DNA of 18,976 nucleotides. Source: an uncultured bacterium. GTDB taxonomy: Bacteria > Cyanobacteriota > Vampirovibrionia > Gastranaerophilales > Gastranaerophilaceae. The first letter of the stretch is position 1. Each line of letters opens with the position of its first letter. The DNA is taken from contig USHE01000013.1 in NCBI GenBank assembly GCA_900554385.1, positions 1 to 18,976 of the forward strand. Reading direction: 5' to 3'. A program made the position numbers and the translations under genes. Shown one piece after another: positions 15,213 to 18,976 of this stretch. The notes under the pieces are model-generated. The model was given only the letters and a program-made list of their open reading frames with translations, was not told where the DNA came from and did no database searches.

Positions 15213-16074
15213 TAATGTTTGCAACATAGTCGAAATATTCGTTATTTTTATATTTTGCAATATGTTTTAGCAGGGTTTTTTTATCCACGTAACCCATTCG
15301 GTAAGCAATTTCTTCCAGACAGGCAATCTTAATTCCCTGATTTTCTTCTACGGAATGCACAAATTGAGAAGCTTGCAATAGAGAATGATGAGTACCTGTA
15401 TCAAGCCAAGCAAAACCTCGTCCTAAAAGTTCGACATTTAATGCATTATTTTTTAGATAGATGTTATTCAAATCCGTAATTTCAAGTTCTCCCCTAGCAG
15501 ACGGTTTCAAACTTTTTGCATATTCAATAACTTTGTTGTCATAAAAATATAATCCTGTAACTGCATAATTAGATTTAGGGTTTTCCGGTTTTTCTTCAAT
15601 AGAAATAACTTCTCCTTTTTCATTGAATTCGACAACCCCGAACCTGTGAGCATCTTTCACCTGATAACCAAATACTGTAGCTTTGCCTGATTTTGTATTT
15701 TCGACAACTTTCTTTAGTGTACCGGAAAATCCGTCGCCGTAAAAAATATTATCACCCAGAACTAGAGCTACATTGTCATTGCCAATAAATTCTTCGCCTA
15801 AAATGAACGCCTGAGCCAATCCGTCAGGAGAAGGCTGTTCTATATAAGAAAATTTTACCCCGAAAGGTTCCCCATCTCCGAGGAGTCTTTTAAAGTTTGG
15901 CAAATCCTGCGGAGTGGAGATTATAAGGATTTCCCTGATACCAGCAAGCATTAAAACTGATATTGGGTGGTAAATCATAGGTTTATCGTATACAGGTATT
16001 AACTGTTTTGAAATTGCAATTGTGCTTGGATGAAGCCTTGTGCCAGCCCCGCCTGCTAAAACTATTCCTTTCAT
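15205..16074 (-). CDS. rmlA: Glucose-1-phosphate thymidylyltransferase RmlA (AT-rich copy)
   Basis: A 289-aa nucleotidyltransferase that makes dTDP-glucose from dTTP and glucose-1-phosphate, the first step to dTDP-L-rhamnose and other deoxysugars. The signature G-G-A-G-T-R-L-H-P (8-16) with downstream S-K-Q-L binds the nucleotide, L-G-D-N-I-F-Y-G carries the metal-binding Asp108, and F-G-V-V-E-F and I-E-E-K-P follow. Length is normal for the short RmlA type. AAGGAA precedes the ATG on the minus strand, and a TATAAT on the same strand (16096-16101) could give a separate promoter, fitting the 54-base gap after rmlD. It is last in the minus-strand cluster and overlaps the convergent gene by eight bases, with no clear terminator between them. 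Confidence 0.93.
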   Translation of the reverse strand: MKGIVLAGGAGTRLHPSTIAISKQLIPVYDKPMIYHPISVLMLAGIREILIISTPQDLPNFKRLLGDGEPFGVKFSYIEQPSPDGLAQAFILGEEFIGNDNVALVLGDNIFYGDGFSGTLKKVVENTKSGKATVFGYQVKDAHRFGVVEFNEKGEVISIEEKPENPKSNYAVTGLYFYDNKVIEYAKSLKPSARGELEITDLNNIYLKNNALNVELLGRGFAWLDTGTHHSLLQASQFVHSVEENQGIKIACLEEIAYRMGYVDKKTLLKHIAKYKNNEYFDYVANIIK

Positions 16075-16128
16075 AAAATTTCCTTATATTGAATTATTAT
16101 AACCTTATCATATCATAAAATTTTGGTG

Positions 16129-16947
16129 TTACACATCTCTCAATTCAAGGTAATCATGCAGGGCGACCTGCCAGTTACGGCAAATGTTTTCGTTCGCCAT
16201 TACGCTGTATTGCGGGCGTTTTGCCGGTCTTGGAAATTCTTCTGTTTTGCACGGCTTTAGATTAACATTTAATCCTGCCTGTTTGAAGATTTCCTGTGCA
16301 AATCCGTACCAGCTTGTACTTCCTGAACCGCATACGTGGTATGTTCCGTATGGCTTTGAAAGTAGTTTCAAAATTCCGTTTGCAAGTTCTACTGTCCAGG
16401 TCGGGCAGCCGATTTGGTCGTCAACAACTTTTAATTCGTCTTTGCCTGCAAGAGAAATCATTGTTTCAACGAAGTTTTTTCCGTAATGTCCGTAAAGCCA
16501 GCTTGTGCGGGCAATATAATATTTTGTACAGTATTTTTTTACGGCTTCTTCTCCTTGAAGTTTTGTCAGCCCGTAGTTATTCAAAGGATTTGTTGTATCG
16601 TCAGGCGTATAAGGTGCGGTTTTTGTCCCGTCAAATACGTAGTCTGTTGATATATAAACTAACGGAATGTCTAATTTCCCGCAAATTTTTGCTATATTTT
16701 CAGTCCCCGTAACATTTATAAGCTTTGCCGTTTCAAGTTCTTCTTCTGCTTTGTCCACATTTGTATAAGCTGCACAGTGGATTACCATATCAGGATGAAT
16801 ATCTGTTAAGGCTTGTTCAACCGCATCTCCTTTTGTAATTTCAAGAGTATCAGCATCGGTTTCTATTACAAAAGCTCCGACGTCTTCCAATATCGGACAT
16901 AAATCCTGTCCTAGCATTCCGTTTGCTCCTGTTACGAGAATTTTCAT
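16129..16947 (-). CDS. rmlD: dTDP-4-dehydrorhamnose reductase RmlD (AT-rich copy)
   Basis: A 272-aa short-chain dehydrogenase that carries out the last step of dTDP-L-rhamnose synthesis, reducing dTDP-4-dehydro-rhamnose with NAD(P)H. It has the Rossmann motif T-G-A-N-G-M-L-G (6-13), the C-A-A-Y-T-N-V-D block (58-65), I-S-T-D-Y-V-F-D-G (99-107) and the catalytic Y-G-L-T-K (Tyr125, Lys129). Its ATG shares one base with the rmlB stop codon (TAATG on the minus strand), so translation is coupled, and AGGAAG lies ten bases upstream within rmlB. A second, clearly different RmlD is encoded at 17937-18839. Confidence 0.93.
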   Translation of the reverse strand: MKILVTGANGMLGQDLCPILEDVGAFVIETDADTLEITKGDAVEQALTDIHPDMVIHCAAYTNVDKAEEELETAKLINVTGTENIAKICGKLDIPLVYISTDYVFDGTKTAPYTPDDTTNPLNNYGLTKLQGEEAVKKYCTKYYIARTSWLYGHYGKNFVETMISLAGKDELKVVDDQIGCPTWTVELANGILKLLSKPYGTYHVCGSGSTSWYGFAQEIFKQAGLNVNLKPCKTEEFPRPAKRPQYSVMANENICRNWQVALHDYLELRDV

Positions 16948-17936
16948 TATGCAAGTCTTCCTTTCCTTTGTTCAACTGATTTTATCCATTGTTGGTTGTT
17001 TAAGTACCAGTCGATTGTAAGTAAAATTCCTTCTTCAAAAGAAACAGTAGGTTTCCAGCCAAGTTCGCCTGTTATTTTATCATTGCAAATTGCGTAGCGT
17101 TTGTCGTGACCAAGCCTGTCTTCAACGTGTTCAATGTAACTTTCATCTTTATTTAATGCGTCGAGAATTAAGTGCGTAATTTCAAGATTTGTTTTTTCAT
17201 TGTGTCCGCCAACATTATATATCTGTCCTGGAGTTCCTTTGTGAAGTACTGTATCAATAGCGGAACAGTGGTCATATACGTAAATCCAATCACGAACATT
17301 CATACCGTCCCCGTAGACTGGTACTTTTTCTCCTTTTAGGAGCTTAGATATGAATAGGGGGATTAGTTTTTCCGGATACTGATAAGGGCCGTAATTATTT
17401 GAACATCTTGTGATTAAAGTAGGGAGTCCAAAAGTTTCATAATAAGAACGAACAATTAAATCCGCACTTGCTTTTGACGCTGAATAAGGGCTGTTTGGAG
17501 CGAGCGGAGTTGTTTCATAAAAATAACCGTCTTCTCCAAGAGTACCGTAAACTTCATCTGTAGAAACCTGTAAATATCTTTCTATATGAAAAGCTTTAGC
17601 TGCTTGTAGAAGAATTGATGTCCCTTTTATATTAGTTTCAATAAAAACTTCAGGACCTGATATTGAGCGGTCAACGTGGCTTTCGGCAGCATAGTAGATG
17701 ACGTAATACGTGTCAAATTTGGCGCTCAGGTCAGTGACAAGAGCCTTATCGCAGATATCACCCTTGACGAAGATATGGCGGGCATCGTCCTTGATATCTT
17801 CCAGGTTTTCCAGGTTGCCGGCATAGGTCAGCTTATCCAGGTTGACCAAGCGTATATCCTGGTATTTTTCCAGCATATAGTGGACAAAGTTGGAGCCAAT
17901 AAAACCGGCACAGCCGGTAGCAAGATAAGTTTTCAT
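16947..17936 (-). CDS. rmlB: dTDP-glucose 4,6-dehydratase RmlB, apparent chimera of two sources
   Basis: A 329-aa dehydratase converting dTDP-glucose to dTDP-4-keto-6-deoxyglucose. It has the NAD motif G-C-A-G-F-I-G (8-14), L-D-K-L-T-Y-A-G-N (33-41), A-A-E-S-H-V-D-R-S (83-91), S-T-D-E-V-Y-G (125-131) and the catalytic Y-S-A-S-K (Tyr151, Lys155). The reading frame is intact and full length. Composition is not uniform: the first 80 codons (17690-17936) are roughly half G+C with C/G-ending codons, while the rest is AT-rich like the genes to its left. The change falls on the coding region of A-A-E-S-H-V-D-R-S. The residues just before it, Y-Y-V-I-Y-Y, differ from the usual V-[IV]-[NH]-F. The ATG directly abuts the stop codon of the second rmlD. 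The gene is either a natural recombinant or an assembly artefact. Confidence 0.9.
   Translation of the reverse strand: MKTYLATGCAGFIGSNFVHYMLEKYQDIRLVNLDKLTYAGNLENLEDIKDDARHIFVKGDICDKALVTDLSAKFDTYYVIYYAAESHVDRSISGPEVFIETNIKGTSILLQAAKAFHIERYLQVSTDEVYGTLGEDGYFYETTPLAPNSPYSASKASADLIVRSYYETFGLPTLITRCSNNYGPYQYPEKLIPLFISKLLKGEKVPVYGDGMNVRDWIYVYDHCSAIDTVLHKGTPGQIYNVGGHNEKTNLEITHLILDALNKDESYIEHVEDRLGHDKRYAICNDKITGELGWKPTVSFEEGILLTIDWYLNNQQWIKSVEQRKGRLA
17660..17700. other. Composition breakpoint inside rmlB
   Basis: Counted G+C is 18 of 60 bases at 17581-17640, 27 of 60 at 17641-17700, 27 of 60 at 17701-17760, 32 of 60 at 17761-17820 and 42 of 60 at 18001-18060. The change starts at the segment encoding A-A-E-S-H-V-D-R-S, one of the most conserved parts of RmlB, where two unrelated genes could share a run of identical bases long enough for a crossover or an assembly join. 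Confidence 0.75.
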
Positions 17937-18839
17937 TTATTTACCATCCCAATTATTGAAAAAGTCCTGAATTGCATCTTTCCAGTCGCGCATGTCATCG
18001 CCGACACTGCACCGCAGGGCGCGGTTTTCCAGTGCGCTCCATGCCGGGCGGTCTGCGGATTTGGGGTTCATCTCTTTATATTGTGCGCTGGTAACGGGCT
18101 TTACGGTGCACGGCAGGCCGGACAGGCGGATGATCTCGGATGCGAAATCATACAAGCTGCAAATGCCACTGCCGGTGCAGTGGTAAATGGCGTAATCATG
18201 GCTGGCGGCCAGCTGTAAGATATGGTAGGCCAGATCCGCCGCTGTGGTGGGGTTGCCCAGCTGGTCGTTGACAACATTCAGGGTGTCATGCGTTTTGGCC
18301 AGGTTGACCATAGTTTTGACAAAGTTTTTGCCGTAATAGCTGTACAGCCAAGCCGTGCGCACGATAAAGTGGCGGCGGCAGAACTGCTGCACATAGGTTT
18401 CGCCCAGCAGCTTGGTCTGGCCGTAGGCCGAAATGGGGGCGGGCAGGGCACTTTCATCCAACGCCACACCGCCGATGGCTGTACCGGAGAAAACAAAGTC
18501 AGTAGAAATATGGATCACGCGGGCAATGATCTTATCGCATGCCAATGCCAGGTTGCGCGGGCCAAGGGCGTTGACGCGGTAAGCGGCCTCGCGGTTGGTT
18601 TCGCAGCCATCCACGTTGGTAAAAGCAGCGCAGTTGATGACGGTATCCGGCTGGGTGCGGCGGAAATAGGTCACAGTGGCTTCGCGGTCGGTAATATCCA
18701 GCTCATCCACATCAACGGCGATCACCGTTGCTTTGCGCAGGCGCTCCGGCAGCGGGCCAAGGGCGCATTCTTCATCGGCCAGCTGTGTTTGCAGCTCGGT
18801 TCCAAGCTGTCCATGGCAGCCGGTAATCAGAATTTTCAT
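17937..18839 (-). CDS. rmlD: dTDP-4-dehydrorhamnose reductase RmlD, second GC-rich copy
   Basis: A 300-aa second RmlD with the Rossmann motif T-G-C-H-G-Q-L-G (6-13), C-A-A-F-T-N-V-D (70-77), I-S-T-D-F-V-F-S-G (111-119) and catalytic Y-G-Q-T-K (Tyr139, Lys143). It is longer than the AT-rich copy because of extra residues near 24-42 (around L-G-P-L-P-E-R-L), a form I associate with gut Clostridia. G+C is far higher than in the rest of the window (42 of 60 bases at 18001-18060). GAGG precedes the ATG. It lies 25 bases after the rmlA fragment and directly abuts rmlB, so all three would form one operon in the donor. Two RmlD enzymes in one cluster are not needed for one pathway. Confidence 0.92.
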   Translation of the reverse strand: MKILITGCHGQLGTELQTQLADEECALGPLPERLRKATVIAVDVDELDITDREATVTYFRRTQPDTVINCAAFTNVDGCETNREAAYRVNALGPRNLALACDKIIARVIHISTDFVFSGTAIGGVALDESALPAPISAYGQTKLLGETYVQQFCRRHFIVRTAWLYSYYGKNFVKTMVNLAKTHDTLNVVNDQLGNPTTAADLAYHILQLAASHDYAIYHCTGSGICSLYDFASEIIRLSGLPCTVKPVTSAQYKEMNPKSADRPAWSALENRALRCSVGDDMRDWKDAIQDFFNNWDGK

Positions 18840-18864
18840 CTTGTGCCTCTTTCTTTATACCGCA

Positions 18865-18976
18865 TCAATATTTCAGGCGGTCATCGGCAACATTGCGCAG
18901 GTGCTGGCCATAGGGGCTTTTGCCATAGCGCTCGGCGCTTTCCAACAGTTTGCCGCGGTTGATCCAGCCGTATTTA
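18865..18976 (-). CDS. rmlA: C-terminal end of a second RmlA, cut by the window edge
   Basis: The last 37 residues of a glucose-1-phosphate thymidylyltransferase, starting outside the window. The readable end has K-Y-G-W-I-N-R-G-K-L-L, then Y-G-K-S-P-Y-G-Q-H-L and D-D-R-L-K-Y before the TGA stop, which is typical of the RmlA C-terminus in many Firmicutes. It is GC-rich like the adjacent second rmlD and would be its upstream operon partner. It duplicates the function of the complete rmlA at 15205-16074. Confidence 0.82.
   Translation of the reverse strand, partial: KYGWINRGKLLESAERYGKSPYGQHLRNVADDRLKY

Noticed and set aside
18222..18962. 246-codon reading frame on the plus strand over the second rmlD
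   Set aside because: It is antisense to a well-supported RmlD with catalytic motifs; long spurious frames are common opposite GC-rich genes.
1..18976. CRISPR array, tRNA, rRNA, transposase or phage genes
   Set aside because: I saw no regularly spaced repeats, cloverleaf sequences or recombinase motifs on reading through the window; short RNAs could still be missed without a search tool.

Overview
The window is mostly AT-rich DNA. It looks like a chromosome piece from a Gram-negative, flagellated, type IV pilin-bearing bacterium. My best guess is a non-photosynthetic cyanobacterial relative (Gastranaerophilales/Melainabacteria type). This rests on the prepilin leader (S-F-G^F-T-L-A-E-V-L-I) with its Y-P-W C-terminus, a large protein whose N-terminus resembles cyanobacterial DUF1822 next to a sigma factor, and a TonB-like domain implying an outer membrane. 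It is inference; there is no rRNA or tRNA in the window.

Layout, left to right. (1) 1-930: a prepilin-like gene. Its leader contains an in-frame copy of a palindromic sequence of the dispersed-repeat type, and a perfect inverted repeat lies just upstream of its -10 box. (2) 1039-4686: a flagellar export operon with a promoter, a double-SpoA C-ring protein, FliO, FliP, FliQ (with an unusual C-terminal extension) and FliR. (3) 4712-5830: hemW, closed by a strong terminator shared with a convergent small gene. (4) 5843-6277 (minus): a small one-helix membrane protein of unknown function. (5) 6446-15212: four plus-strand genes, which are the most unusual part. They are a 1014-aa one-span protein with a TonB-like C-terminus behind about 570 acidic residues, a sigma-70-like factor started by GTG behind its own extended -10 promoter, a 991-aa protein with three zinc ribbons, a P-loop ATPase domain and a long helical repeat region, and a 685-aa membrane protein with a motif repeated three times. 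The first three probably form a sensing/gene-control module that I cannot match to a described system. (6) 15205-18976 (minus): dTDP-sugar genes rmlA, rmlD, rmlB, a second rmlD and the tail of a second rmlA.

Base composition changes sharply inside rmlB. Hand counts give 18/60 G+C at 17581-17640, 32/60 at 17761-17820 and 42/60 at 18001-18060. The change falls on the conserved A-A-E-S-H-V-D-R-S coding patch. Everything right of about 17690 therefore looks like it comes from another organism, probably a GC-richer gut Clostridia member. It entered either by a natural crossover at the conserved patch or as a metagenome assembly chimera. The window ending soon afterwards, inside a second rmlA, makes an assembly error a serious possibility.

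How the genes work together: the fli genes build the flagellar export gate and switch. The sigma factor, TonB-like protein and ATPase plausibly form a regulatory unit. The rml genes supply dTDP-L-rhamnose or a related deoxysugar for surface polysaccharide. No rmlC is present in the window.
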